From Saururus chinensis (taxonomy: Eukaryota; Streptophyta; Magnoliopsida; Piperales; Saururaceae), in contig CP141148.1 of NCBI GenBank assembly GCA_035235625.1, positions 11,093,001 through 11,157,000 on the forward strand: a stretch of 64,000 nt of DNA, given 5' to 3'. The position numbers were made by a program, and so were the translations under genes. Position 1 is the first letter of the stretch. Every line of letters begins with the position of its first letter. The notes beneath the pieces were generated by a model. The model was not told where the DNA came from and searched no databases. It saw only the letters and a list, made by a program, of their open reading frames with translations. Positions 35,619-47,588 of this stretch are shown piece by piece.

Positions 35619-36058
35619 TGGTGTAGACCAAGGGGTCTACACAAGAATAATAAAGAGAAAGGAGAGAGAAGAGAAGGATCAGGGCAGAAAATTAAATAAA
35701 AGTAATTTGATTTTTATTGTTTGTTTCAGAATAGGCTGAGCACTACAATTTATAGAAAAGTAAAGTAGTATTCCCATTGAAATAAGGTAAGGAAGATTAA
35801 TCTTAGTGAACTTAGAAAATAGACTAATCTAGAAAAGTAAAAGAAGTAATCTAATTTGGATATTAATCTAATTAGGAGCATATAAGAAGTGTGCCACTAA
35901 GTGGATTCAAGATTAGATTCATGAAAGGTCTTTTAGGGCTTTTCTACAAGAGATCTACTATAATTGCTAGAGGATATTAAGAGAACTATTTACATAATCA
36001 AAAGGTAATCTCCTTTCTCCTCTTAATTGAATTATCATTTAATTGGACATGGGCATCA
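35619..36058 (-). mobile_element. LTR of retrotransposon R2 (copy A, 440 bp)
   Basis: On the minus strand it starts TGATGCCCATGTCC and ends GACCCCTTGGTCTACACCA, followed by TTGGTAGGTAAG where a tRNA primer site would lie. TG..CA ends and an AT-rich body fit an LTR. Its partner LTR is not seen. The same LTR occurs at 60059-60500. Confidence 0.65.
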
Positions 36059-36765
36059 GTGTGAAAATTATTGGCATCCCGGAGCAAATTAGCCCCAGGT
36101 TAGTTCGTTGAACATCCTTGATTCAATTTTTTATATGACTGATCCTTGAATGATTATATTGCTCATGATGATGTGATTTTCATATGCATGCATAAGGAAA
36201 TTAGAAAAAGAGGGGCATTTATCTCTTGCCCCGCCCTTTAAGCTCACACCCTCCCTCTCTTTGCTGCGCCACCACTCCACAAAATCTATGCATATTAAAG
36301 ACTTAAAAGCTTATTATACCAACGAGGAATGATTGAGGCATGCTTCAACCTGAACTCTTTCTTGCAAAATCACCAAGCCTAGCCTCTATGACTCAATAAC
36401 AGTGTCATGAAAGTGACAACACCAAGTAAAAATACAAATTTTGGTTATGACATTAACACTTGACACACTAGAGTTGTGTGTACACTTTCAAAACAGCGTT
36501 TTGATGGGTGGTTCACAATTGGAATAGTCACCCCAATTCGGAGGAATCAATTCCGGTTTTATGTTTTATTATCAATACCTGATGGCGTCGACAATAGAAT
36601 TTTGACCTAGTGCAATACCCAACACAAAGTTTGAAAACTCCAAATCTATAATATAAGAAATTTGTGAAGTAAAAATTGTAGCATTGGCTTGTTGTTGACA
36701 CCAAGAAAAAGAAAAGAATACTCCCTCTATCCTAGGCTCACTGAAGCCAAAAAATCAGAGACATT
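36059..36765. other. Unrecognised spacer with possible Stowaway end
   Basis: AT-rich, no gene. The stretch to about 36368 is shared with copy B. At 36719-36733 TACTCCCTCTATCCT resembles a Stowaway MITE end, but no matching end or TA duplication is found, perhaps because the R1 LTR is inserted 32 bases on. Confidence 0.35.
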
Positions 36766-37084
36766 TGATGTAGACCGATGTCTACATAAGCAGAATTAAA
36801 GGAAAAACATAAAGAAAATAACTGAATAATATAGTAAAATAACTAAATTCTGATTTTTGTACTATGTAATTTATCAAAGGCATTACCCTTATATATTTAT
36901 AGGCAATTAAGCCTCCTCATCATAATACTATTAAAACTCTTAATTAAAATAAACTTTTAACTAAAATGGGCCTCTAATATAGGCATGAAACCTAATAAAA
37001 TTATAATTACTTTAAAATATTATTATTAATAAAAAAAATTTAATTATATTAATGGTAGACCTAATCTTTGGTCGGGTCATAACA
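36766..37084 (-). mobile_element. LTR of retrotransposon R1 (copy A, 319 bp)
   Basis: Minus strand starts TGTTATGACCCGACC and ends ATGTAGACATCGGTCTACAT then CA. The preceding internal DNA (37085-37130) reads GAGGATGAGGTGAAGCGGAA, matching copy B, where it can be read as the end of a polyprotein frame (LEDEVKRKRSG, then a stop inside the LTR), as in many Ty3 elements. This is therefore the 3' LTR of a minus-strand element whose 5' LTR is missing in copy A. Confidence 0.7.
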
Positions 37085-37865
37085 TTTTACCTCGCTTCCG
37101 CTTCACCTCATCCTCGGTCTTCAACTTCTATGATTGAAGGACGAAGACTCACAAAGGACTACACATGGGCCCACCAATACTCCTCACTATGCGATATTGT
37201 GAAATATTAAAAAAATAGACCAGGAGGATGAGTCCATGAAACTGAATAAGGTCTGAGATGATATATCCGTTCTTGAGATGAAAGATATATTGTAGCTTGT
37301 GCATTTTGTCCAACAGATGACGAGGAGAGAATCGGATCTATAGGCTACAATGGCTGATGGTCATGAGCCTGATATTGGGGATTAAGTGGATTAGTAACCG
37401 GTGTCATCGATGAAGCCGGAACAGAGGCCGGCTTGTTCACAGAAGACCGGAGACCTAATGTTGTCCAATTGAATTCTAGAATCGTGAAGGAATTAGGAGT
37501 CCATGTGATGACGGAAGAAGAGGATACGGCGGATGAGTCCGGGACGGGATAGAAGTGGAATGCGGAGATAGAATCCGAATCCATGCTGGAGCAGGAGTAT
37601 TGGGGCCGATGCCAAGATGAGACGATTTGGGCGAAATCGCTGGAGTAAATCTGTCGGAGATGGCGGAAGATCCTGAGGCGGCGTCGTCTGCGGTGGCTGA
37701 CGGTGGCCAGTGGAAATTCCTGCGTCCAGTGGAGACAATGGCGTCGCAGAAGAAGCTCTGGAGGTGGCTGCTGGAGCACGGTGATGAAAGGGGACGAAGT
37801 CGACGGAACCGAAATCGGCGGAAGCAAGGCTGCCGGGCAGAAGGGGGCGTGAGGACGTTGAATTG
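37085..37865 (-). pseudogene. Retrotransposon R1 internal remnant (copy A)
   Basis: Minus-strand frame (37923 to 37345) is Pro/Ser/Arg-rich: HCLHWTQEFPLATV, RIFRHLRQIYSSDFAQIVSS, DSDSISAFHFYPVPDSSAVS. The counterpart at 61700-62160 shares it closely. It has no reverse transcriptase, integrase or zinc knuckle; with both ends of a retrotransposon this close, the element is non-autonomous or deleted. The frame beyond about 37866 is RLP 3' flank. Confidence 0.4.
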
Positions 37866-38444
37866 GTGATACAACGTGGGTACTCAAGAGGGTAATCGGA
37901 AAATTCATTTCATGAAGTCGCACATGAACGCTAGAAATAGCAAAAGTACTCCATAAATTTATCTACACACAACAGTCAAAAACAAAAATGAAAAAAAAAA
38001 GTTTGTTTAGCTTGACTGGATTCCATGATTAGCGTTTCTAAGCATCGACATAAGTTTCCATGAAAATAAAACCATTGTCTAAGCACGACCAAAACAATAT
38101 AGTTCAAAGTAAAGCATCCAATACAACAATGACTCATCATCCGTGGATTCCTCGAATGCCTGCAAAATGAAAAAGAAAATGGTAATCGTTTATATTATAA
38201 GTTTATTTGAACTCTAGCCATAAATTTATCAAAATAAAGTAGTTATATTGCCGCAGGAATATATATTTTGCCCAGACGAAGCAAATATGAGTTTTAGAAA
38301 TATACCAGTTTTAAGGGATGAATTCAAAGATTTCGATGCCTGAATTTGTTGATGCCACTTCTAATTCCTTGCTAACTTCCTTTTAAGCCTTGCAATATTA
38401 ATTATTGTTGCAGTACAAATACAGTCGACGACATGATCATGAAA
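37866..38444. other. RLP 3' flank
   Basis: Non-coding DNA downstream of the RLP stop (minus strand). It is shared with 63503-63890 in copy B, which shows that an RLP gene was part of the duplicated block. Confidence 0.6.
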
Positions 38445-41400
38445 CTAAAAAAGTGCACGTCTCCAAGAACGTTTGAATACTAAAACACCCAATACACACC
38501 AAAATCCTGCCACATAACCAGATCCGATACCAGCAAAAAACCAAACTTCATCACTTCTTTTAGTTGACAATAAAGTAGGTGTTAAACCACTTGTTGTCTT
38601 GTTGCTTTCACAGTTAGGGAGTGGAAACCCGCAAAGTCCAAGATTGTTGCTATAAATTGGTGGGTCGTTCAAAGTTTGGAGCTGCATGCCAGTTGGAATC
38701 TGTCCAGACAAACTGTTGTGGGACAAATTCAAGTGACTCAACCAATAGATATCTGATAAGCTGGAAGGGATTACTCCTGAGAGATTATTTTTGGATAAAT
38801 CCAGTGACAACAAATTTTCCAATTTCCCTATGTTTTTATTATAACCCCCATAAAGATATTTCCAGAGAGATTTAGCACAATCAGCCCAGAAAGGCCCATA
38901 ACTTCATTTGGAATCTGTCCTGATAAATTGTTCCCTGAGAGATCAAGACAAGTAACAAGAGAAAGAATCCTATCATAGGTATATGAATATCCACCGATTT
39001 GCATGACCACCCTTTCATTGTAATAATAACCATAGATAAATAAGGCATTTGAGGTCTGTCTTGTTCGCATTGCTAGCAAATTGCCAAAGGTACGAAGGAA
39101 TTGATCCTGATAACTGGTTCATTGCCAAATCTAAGACTCGACGAGAACCATGGTTTCCAAGCTCCGGAGGTATTTTCCCCGACAAGCAATTTGATCTCAA
39201 ACGAAGCATTCGAAGAACAGGGAAGCTTTCTCCCATCCACGCAGAAATTATTCCAGAGAGCTTGTTTATTGATGAAGGCAGCATGCCAGACAAATTATTA
39301 TCACTTAGGTGCAATGACTGAAGACGATGAAGATTCCCCAATGACGAAGGTATCTGGCCAAATAAGTGATTCCCACTCACATCAAGTGCTACAAGGTCAG
39401 TACAATTACTCATGTCGAATGGTATTTCACCTGTCAGATTGTTCTGAGAGAGATCGAGTATCCGAATTCCCCTTTCACATAATGAAGGTATTGTGCCAGT
39501 TTTGTTGTTATTGGATGCAAAAAAGACGGAACTTGGAACAAAGCTCGGTGGAATAGAACCGTTAAACTGATTGTTGGATATATCAAGCAAGAAAAAAGAA
39601 TTTAAAAAAGAAGGAATTGGCCCCGAAAATTTGTTCGAGCTTAAATCAATAACTGCAAAACGAGGAGGGTGCTGATCTTTAGGGAATTGACCTTCAATTT
39701 TGTTATTGCTAAGATTCAAGTAGTCTAGTCCAGGAATTGTATTAGAAAACCATTCTGGTGGTTTGCCCCTAATGGATGTATTAGAGAGATCTAAACCAGA
39801 TAATCTAGTTTGTGTTTTAAGCCAAGGAGGGAACTCAGATCCAATGTAGCATGAACTAAGAGAAAGAATTTCCAGTTGAAAAGGAGGAACCCAATTAGAT
39901 GGAAGTTGAATCGCCAAGGAATTTGATGACAGGTATAGTGCCTTCAATTTGGACATGTTTTTCAAATGATCTTCAATTACTGGACCATGTAGAAAAGTAC
40001 TAGAAAGACCAAGCTCTTTCAGGTTAGATAGTTTTCCTAAACAGCCTGGAATAGTGCCTCTTAGCAGCGTCTCATCAAGAAAAAGAGATTCCAATTTGCT
40101 GAGGAGACACAAAGAATCAGGTAAGTAACCCCCAATCCTGTTACCCGACAAACCCAAAATCCTCAAATTGGCATTGTAATATTATAAACAGAAATTGGCA
40201 ACTCTCCATATAACCTATTCCCCGTCGTACGTAACAGTCTAATTTTGGTCCAGCCACTGGCAAAAAGCTTTGAAACATTTTCCTCGACCAAGTTATAACT
40301 CAATCTAAGTTCTTCCAAGTTGGGTAGTTCTGAGAACTTGGGAGTAATTAACCCTTCAATCCTATTGGAAGAGGCATCAACGGATAAAAGGGTACTGATA
40401 TTTGCGAACCAAAAAAGAAGAGATGACCCATTGAGTTCATTCAAGGAGATATCAATGACCCTGAGAGATGAGGAATTTGAAACGGGAAGCGGGCGGGAAA
40501 CAGCTCGAAGATTACAGTCATGCAAATGCAACTCATTTAGGGAGGGAAGGGATCTAAACACGCTCATCCATTCATGACTAGCTGTAGAAAGGTTCACATA
40601 GTTCATGTTCAGAAACTTTAAGGAGTACAAGTTGGACACCCAATGGCGGCTATCTACATAGGCATTAAATGGTTCTGACATATCCATGATCTCAATTCTA
40701 GAGAGGTTTCCAAGATGCCGAGGAACTTCTCCTGTAAAACTTGAATAGGATAGGTTCAAATACCTGAGTTCACGAAACGAACCAAGGAAGTTGGGGATTG
40801 AACCATGGAACGAGTTCCAACTTAAATCCAAATATTGAAGATGTTTTAGCTCCAGTAAAGTCGAGTCCAAGTGACCACGAAAACTCGAGCAGTACACATG
40901 TACTTCATCACATGGATTTCTGAGGTCAAGTTTAATGACGTACCCGGTTTCATTATTATAAGATCCCTGATCTTAAACCAGTTTTTGGTTTTCTTTAATT
41001 GTCAGTTGTCGTGAGATTTGCGCGTTTTCTGATCCAGTCAATGATTTTGTGAATAAATAGTATTTATGATGGTTTTAACCAAAATCAACTTTAAGATTAG
41101 TAATTTTAAGTGCTTTTAAAACAAATGTGAATTTTTTAGATTTTTCTGAATTTTTACTATTTTTTCCGAAAATTAGGATTTTGGCGGGACCCCTGTGGGC
41201 CCCACCGACAAAATTTTAATTTTTGTGTCAAATGAACTTAGACATCTACTTAAGGTCATGCAAAAAAAAAATTTAGAATTTTCTTAGGCTTAATTAGTGC
41301 TTAAATTTGCATAATACCCACTTTTAGCCTACTTTCCCTATTTACACCCCATAACTTACCCATGCATACCCCAACCCTTACTATATAAGAGAAAACCTGA

Positions 41401-43249
41401 GTCATTCCTATTTTTGGGAATAGGCTAAGGAGGGAGGGCTGGCCTAATCCGCACTTAGGCCGGATTAGAAGACGATTAATGTAAGCCTACTCTAATTAAG
41501 CACTAAACCCTAGTTTTCTTCCTAATCTCTTCCAAATCTACTATTTTCCCCATGTTTTAATTCATTTTTAGACCTCAAAAGCTCCTGATTTATGTTTTAC
41601 TACAAACCCTAGTGTTCAAAATTCAATTTTTATGTTTAACAAACCCTAGATCTAAGTTTTAATTAGGGATTTCTTTGGTAAATCGATTTTGAATGGAGTT
41701 TACTTCAAACTCAATGTGTTTGTAAGGTTTTCAAGAAGGGTGACCCTCAAAACCGTGCTTAATCAAGTGCTAAGGTAATGGATCTTCAAAATTTTAGTTT
41801 ATCCATGGTAAAACTCTTCCTTTTTGGCTTATTTCAAATGGAGTTACTTGATTTGGTGTGTTAATGGCATGATATTCTGGAAGTCATGAAGGACTTTTGA
41901 TGATGATTAGGGTGTTAGATGTGGATTTGAAGTGTTACCAATGGTGTTTCGGTTTGGATTTGCGAAAGGAAAAAGATGACCAGTTCTGCCTTGTTGGTGT
42001 TCGAACGGCCCTTCTGGGCGTTCGAACGGAAACACTGTTGGAATGACAGTTTTTCAGTTCAACCGATCGAATGGCCTGCCGGGCGTTCGAATGGCCAAAC
42101 TGTGAATTTCAAATTTTTACGTTTAACCGATCGAACGGCCTAAAGGGCGTTCGAACGGCTACACAACAGAATTCTGTTCTTATACATGATGTTTATTTCG
42201 ATGATTCCACTTTAGCTTGCCAATTTCATATGAATGTGGAGTGTTTTAAGCTATATTATATTACTGGAAAGGCATGCTATTGAGGTTATGAAGTTGAGAT
42301 ATATGCTTAGAGATTTTTGGAATGACTTATGTTTTGTGGCATGATGTTGGAATTGTCATCTTGAAATTGTGAATGGTTGATTCCCTTTGGTTAAGCATAT
42401 TTTCAGTAGAACTACAACCTATTATTGGACTAACTTGGCATGATAGAATATGGATAGTTGATGTGTGGATGTTGGTGAATGCCATGATTCAAGGATGAAA
42501 TGAATGATCTTATATGTGTTTAGCCTTCGTGGTTGAGCTTGATTTGAGTTACGATTTCAATGATTCTTCTCCTATGATTTTCTGCTGGAATTCATGATTA
42601 GATGTTAATGCTCATGTGTAGTGTGATGGTGAGTGAATTACAAGCATGTTGATATGCATTTAGTAAAGTGCTTCTACTATGTGCACACACACACATGTGG
42701 GGTTTAATGATGATAATGAGGTTTGCTATTATGATTATGAATGATGCATGAAGGGCTGATGAGAGCACCTATAATGAATTAGAATTCATGTATGCTTTGC
42801 CCATGTATGTACCATGTTGCACGCATCATGAAAATGGATTTCCAATTGAGGTTTTACTGTTGGTTAATCGGAATTGATCGGTAGTGTGGAACAGCCGAAG
42901 AGAAACCATTAGACACTTGTGGTATGGGACGCATTATGTCGATGGATAGCTCTAAGGTTCATTGTGCTAGTGCTTAGTTAAATTTGCTTCTATGGCGTCA
43001 CGAATACTCATAGTATGGGACGTGAGGACTAGAGTCGGCATAGAAGTACTTTTACGTGCACACCCCGAGGCTTTATCGAGATTAATCGAATTTGATCGAT
43101 TGGATGCAATGTGGTAAAATTGTGTGCTGGATTAATCGGTCATGGATTAATCGAAACTTGATTGGTCTGAAAGGACATGTTTTGATTTGATGGTTTGTCC
43201 GAGTACACCAGCTTACCAGTTATCGTTGCTTGGGACTTTAGTCTGGAGG

Positions 43250-43460
43250 AGCAGGAGTTGCTCAAAGGCGTTGGCCTTGAGGAGCAGGCGTTGGCCTTGA
43301 GGAGCAGGAGATTGCTCGAAGACGTTGGCCTTGAGGAGCAGGAGATTGCTCGAAGGCGTTGGCCTTGAGGAGCAGGAGTTGCCCGAAGGCGTTGGCCTTG
43401 AGAAGCATGTCTATTTGATAAGTGTTTGTTCGAGGGCTCCGGCCTTGAAGAGCAGGTTTA
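43250..43460. repeat. 33-base tandem repeat in LTR S3
   Basis: Repeats of about 33 bases around GGCGTTGGCCTTGAGGAGCA, with one copy expanded or shortened. The same repeat, complemented, is in LTR S4 at 52690-52890. Confidence 0.85.
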
Positions 43461-43529
43461 TTCTCTATGGATATGGACTTGCATGTTGGACTAGTGTGCG
43501 TGTGTGACACTTATACATGCATGATAAAT

Positions 43530-43760
43530 GAGAATGTTGATGCATGATGGAACATATATGTTAGAGATACATTCATGCAGGTTGATTATGATATGATGCA
43601 TGATGGAATATGTATGTTAGAGATACATTTCATGTAGGTTGATTATGATGTAATGCATGATGGAATATGTATGTTAGAGATACATTCATGCAGGTTGTTA
43701 TGATATGATGCATGATTGGATATGTATGTTAGAGATACATTTCATGCAGGATGTTATGAT
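43530..43760. repeat. 56-58-base tandem repeat in LTR S3
   Basis: About four copies around GATGCATGATGGAATATGTA and TTAGAGATACATTCATGCAG. The complement recurs as exact 56-base steps in LTR S4. Confidence 0.85.
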
Positions 43761-44620
43761 GAGAATGACACTACGTGGATTATGCATTATAATGCATGTT
43801 TAGGTGATGTATATGCGTGATCAGAAAAGAATGCACCATGTAAATCTTTGATCTGAATGATTATATTGCTATGCTGTCGTATTTTTGATGTTGATAGTGA
43901 TATTAAAAACCATTGCTGAGTTTGTTAAACTCACCCCTCTTTCTTGTGTTTTGGTTTGGGGCAGCGTGGTGCAACACGCAGACGAACAGGATCTCCTCTT
44001 TGAGGAAAGGTCGGAGATGGCATGGATGTGATCATAGAGATCGTTGTGTAACTTAGTTCCTTTGGTTTTATGCTTATGTTTAGAACCTTTGTGTAGGGTT
44101 CTTTGTTTTGGATTTATGTCACATTTTGCAGTTGTGTTTGCTTAAGACTTATTTTGAGCCAGTGTGGGCTTTAGTTAACTAAGCATGTGGGTTTGAGATT
44201 AGTTGTTACTTTGTGATAAGCAATTCTCTTTCTTTCCTTCTTATTTACTCTTGCTCAAAGGATTGTGCGTACTCCGTAATTCTGTTAATCGCCCGTGGTT
44301 AGGGTTAAGTCTTCCGCTAAATCATTTCTCAATTTCCCTTCGTCACCCTGGGAGCTTGACCAGCCCTTGGACCGGGTTCGGCTCGGGTTGGGCATCGCCG
44401 GGGCGTGACAATTATGGCAGGTGATTCCTCTCCATTTGCAGCACTCTAGACCTTCACTCCAAGACTGTAGAATGTTGGATTCGTCCAAGAGGCTGATTCT
44501 GACCTTGAGCAAGGCTTCTCGCTCTGATGGTATGCATTGAATAGCTACAGTGCAAAGGATCGCATGCATAACAAAGAGAACCCCCAGAATGACGTGGTTG
44601 TAAGAACAGCAGAACTCCAT

Positions 44621-46850
44621 TTAGGCCACCCAAGTGTAGTTGCCCATTTACCGGAATTCTACTTGCCTCTTTTATAGATTGAAGATAGCGCTATGTAGTG
44701 ATAAATTCCAACCATTCAAGCGCATGTAGCCCCCACCATTCTACTTGCATCATATTGATCCATTCGCACCCTTTGAGCCAAGGCTTCAGCTGGAAGCTGG
44801 ATGGGTGGAGCCGCTCTCTTGTCCAATCACACACCAAGTCATCGGGTACACAAGCACATGGAACGGACTTCTAAATGCAGACTCCCCGGTCATTGTGAGC
44901 GTGTAAGAACGAAAACCTGCCTATTTTAGAAAGAAAATAGCGGTAGGAACAAACAATCTTTTAAAGTCGTCTCCTAAGCGCAGGAACTTTCAACGGGAAC
45001 AAAAGTCTCCCAAACGACGGGATTTTTATTGTTCATAGCCGACAACCTGGACTACTTCTAAATACCACTTATTAGCACAATTTTTCAAAGTATGCATATA
45101 ATATTTGATTTTGTAATACATTAAAACTCACATTTTTTTAATATTACAAGAGAAACGATGCATATTGTACACAATTATTTAAATATTGATCATAAACTAA
45201 TATAAATTATGCTCTTTAAAATTACACTCTATCCACAACGTATTAATAATTAGTTGTCATTGCAACAAGAGGTCTAGAGTGCGCTATATCTCATGAAGTT
45301 TCTCATGGGTCTCTTCCCTGCCATTCAAATTCTTGTGGACATGCGATTACTATGTCAAGCAAGAGTTGTCGATGTCAAGGAACGAGTAACCATTGCGGAG
45401 AAGTTGCGATATGAGAGTGACAAGAAACACATACTCTTAGACAATTATATTTCAACGAACACAATGTATCAAAACCAAGAGTTATAACATATTCAAGTTG
45501 AGCCACAATCCTCTTTTGACAAACACAAATTTCTTACTTTTAAAAAAAAAATGCCAAATTTGGATCTAACTTGTCTTAAACACCAAAACCAATTTACCCT
45601 TCATATAAATAGAGTTTTTCCTCCAAAAACCAAAGAGATGAAGAGTTGTTTTTCTTGAGATAAACCCTAGTTTGATCTAGAGTTAATTTGGGTCTATTTT
45701 CTCTTGTGTGTCTCAAACTCTTTCATTCAAATATCTTTTCTCATTTATTTCTATTTTTTGAGCCAATCAAACCTTCTTAAATCATGTCTATTTAATTAGA
45801 GGTTAATCTTGAGAGTTTTCGCTAGAACACTAAAAACCATGTATTTTAATTTCCTTGAAAGAGTCAAATTACTCAAAACTAATTTTTAGTGATTCTTTGG
45901 TACAGATATGGAGATAGCCATGTGCTTAGAAGATTGAAAACTATTGTGGTAAAAAAATTGGAGACAAAGGACATGACCAAACTGGAGATTGATTTGACAA
46001 GAAGTGAAGTGCATCTTCAGTAAATCAACGGATTAGACTAAGGTGACTTATACCAAACTTTTCTATATGACTAATTTCAAAGGGATGGACAAGGTCCTAT
46101 GGTTTTTTCCAAATGGGTTTTGCACATAAAAAATCTTGAGAGCTATGAGTTTAATTGTTTAACTTTTTGCACTTGAGATAATTTTCAATTAAGGTAATTT
46201 GATTTGTTGCATGATAAACTAGAACTTGATCCTTAATTAAATTAGATTTAATTTTTAAAGTTGCTAATCTAGTTAATTTTAAATGGAAACTATTGCATAC
46301 TTGATGTGTGCATAGTGTGGCAAACTTTCAAGTTTGTGTTCCCAACAATCACATTTGGTGTATAACTAATATTTCAGGTCTTGTTTTCACCAACAATTTC
46401 ATCTTTGTGCACAAAATTTTCCATTTTGGCATTCTATTTGGTTTTCGAGCATAATCCTTTGCCAAAACCTCATCCATCCAAAAGAAGTAAAAATTGTTTG
46501 CCACTGAGTGGGAGTCTTTGATGTTGTTGCATCACTTTGAAAACATACCAAGGAGGGACATGAGTTTGAAGTCCTACCAACATTCCTTCCCTAACCATAG
46601 TTGGACAACTTCCAAAGATCTCGTTCATTGATCTCAATGAACTATTGATGCATATTTCTACAACATGTCTTAGTGGGTTACACATATATTTGCATGGTAA
46701 CATGCTTTAAATTATGTGGCTACAATGTTACAAGGAGCCTGATGGGATGGGCAACTCTCATTCCTTCCCTTATGCGTGATAGATCAACCATGTAGGTAAT
46801 TCAAGTCTCAATTAAAACACTATTATCTCCTCCGCTCCCCCGTTGCAACA
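44621..46850 (-). promoter_or_regulatory. RLP upstream region (P1)
   Basis: DNA upstream of the RLP start; its parts recur at 48370-49930, 11945-13480 and repeatedly in 1-9.9 kb. Compared with P2 it lacks about 200 bases after GAGTGACAAGAAACA (near 45430) and has extra DNA at about 46090-46660. No other gene is recognised; a minus-strand frame at 46470-46703 lies in the part missing from P2. Confidence 0.6.
44671..44676 (-). promoter_or_regulatory. RLP TATA box
   Basis: CTATAAAAGAGG on the minus strand, about 50 bases before the ATG at 44620, implying a short 5' leader. Well-formed despite the broken gene, so transcripts of the first exon could still start here. Confidence 0.65.
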
Positions 46851-47588
46851 CTGATGTAGACTGATGGTCTACAAAAGCAAAAGTAAAGATAAAAAATAAA
46901 GAAAATAACTTAATGATAAATGATTATAAAATAACTTGATTCTGATTTCTGAATTATTGAAATAGAGCATAGGCTCTACATATTTATAGGCAATTAAGCT
47001 TCCTAATGCTAATGCTAGTAAAACTCCTAATTAGAATGAGCTTCTAACATTGTCCTAAACCCAATAACAATAAAGTTTTAATTATACTAAACTACTCTTA
47101 CTAATAATAACTAAATCCTAATTCTAATGGACTATAAAGGTTGTATCTAACCCCTAGGATGGGCCATATACAGTTTATTAATCCTAATGATAATGAAATT
47201 CCTAATTAAAATATACTTCTAATATTATCCTAAGCCCAATAATAGTCCTATTTATACTAAATTACTCCTACTAATATTAATTAAATCATAATTTAACTAG
47301 ACTTTTAAGGTGGACCAACCCCAAATAATAATTTAATTATTATTAGTAGGAGTAATTTAATTAAATTAGGACTATATTTTTATTGGATTTAGGATAATAT
47401 TAGAAGTCTATTTTAATAAGAAATTTCATTAGCATTAGGATTAAGTTTATTAATTGCCTATAAATATTTAGAGGCTTTGTTGTATTTGATTAATTACGAA
47501 ATCAGAATCTAGTTATTTTATTTTATTGTTTAGTTATTTTTTTATGTTTTTCCTTTAATTTTACTTGTGTAGACATCAGTCTACATCA
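46851..47588. repeat. Inverted pair of retrotransposon LTR sequences
   Basis: Left arm begins TGATGTAGACTGATGGTCTA (minus-orientation LTR end) and right arm ends GTAGACATCAGTCTACATCA at 47588 (plus orientation). Between them the arms match inwardly (for example TATTTATAGGCAATTAAGCT versus AGTTTATTAATTGCCTATAA) with a third LTR piece near 47185-47330. Related to the R1 LTR family. Could fold as a long hairpin in RNA. Confidence 0.75.

Larger units (their letters stand above)
32341..38110. repeat. Large duplication, copy A
   Basis: From CAATTGTAGTATAATAAT onward this region matches 56862-63890 in the same orientation: TE-X modules, the retrotransposon remnants, and the RLP 3' flank (ACGTGGGTACTCAAGAGG, GATTCCATGATTAGCGTTTC). 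Offset is about 24.5 kb at the left and changes through indels. Copy A has 36369-36790 that copy B lacks; copy B has extra DNA at 61325-61690 and 62156-63390. Confidence 0.88.
40957..44410 (+). mobile_element. Solo LTR S3 (3.45 kb) in the RLP first exon
   Basis: Ends CCGGGGCGTGACA at 44410; starts TATAAGATCCC at 40957 (TGTAAGATC in its relative S4, so one G to A change). Perfect 5-base duplications ATTAT flank it (40952-40956, 44411-44415) and fall inside the codons for CHN of the RLP. It lies antisense to the RLP. A TATA-like ACTATATAAGAG is near 41379. It contains 33-base and 56-58-base tandem repeats, GTTCGAACG dyads (41998-42160) and the shared dyad CTGAGTTTGTTAAACTCACC (43916-43935). No internal genes. 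Confidence 0.9.
38445..44620 (-). pseudogene. LRR receptor-like protein (EIX/Cf type), broken by an LTR
   Basis: Minus strand. Exon start at 44620 (MEFCCSYNHVILGVLFVMHA, a signal peptide), then an LRRNT domain (SEREALLKVRISLLDESN, LECCKWRGITCHN). The frame stops at the solo LTR S3 (44410-40957) and resumes at 40951 (ETGYVIKLDLRNPCDE). More than twenty LRRs follow (for example LQYLDLSWNSFHGSIPN, ILDLSQNNLTGEIPFD), an island-type spacer (FIYGYYYNERVVMQIGG), final LRRs, NNLGLCGFPLPNC, a membrane segment (VWFFAGIGSGYVAGFWCVLG) and a short basic tail (KRSWRRALF). No kinase, so an RLP that would sit in the plasma membrane and signal with partner kinases. Further damage: a deletion of about 25 codons with frame change near 40167, and frame changes near 39070 and 38845. 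Without the LTR it would be about 900 residues, normal for the family. Some frameshifts could be assembly errors; the LTR is not. Confidence 0.9.

Noticed and set aside
36719-36733. Stowaway MITE
   Set aside because: One end-like motif only, with no partner terminus or TA duplication.
37345-37923. 192-codon minus-strand frame as a host gene
   Set aside because: Next to an R1 LTR, duplicated with the retrotransposon in copy B, composition-biased, and its N-terminal part is RLP 3' flank.
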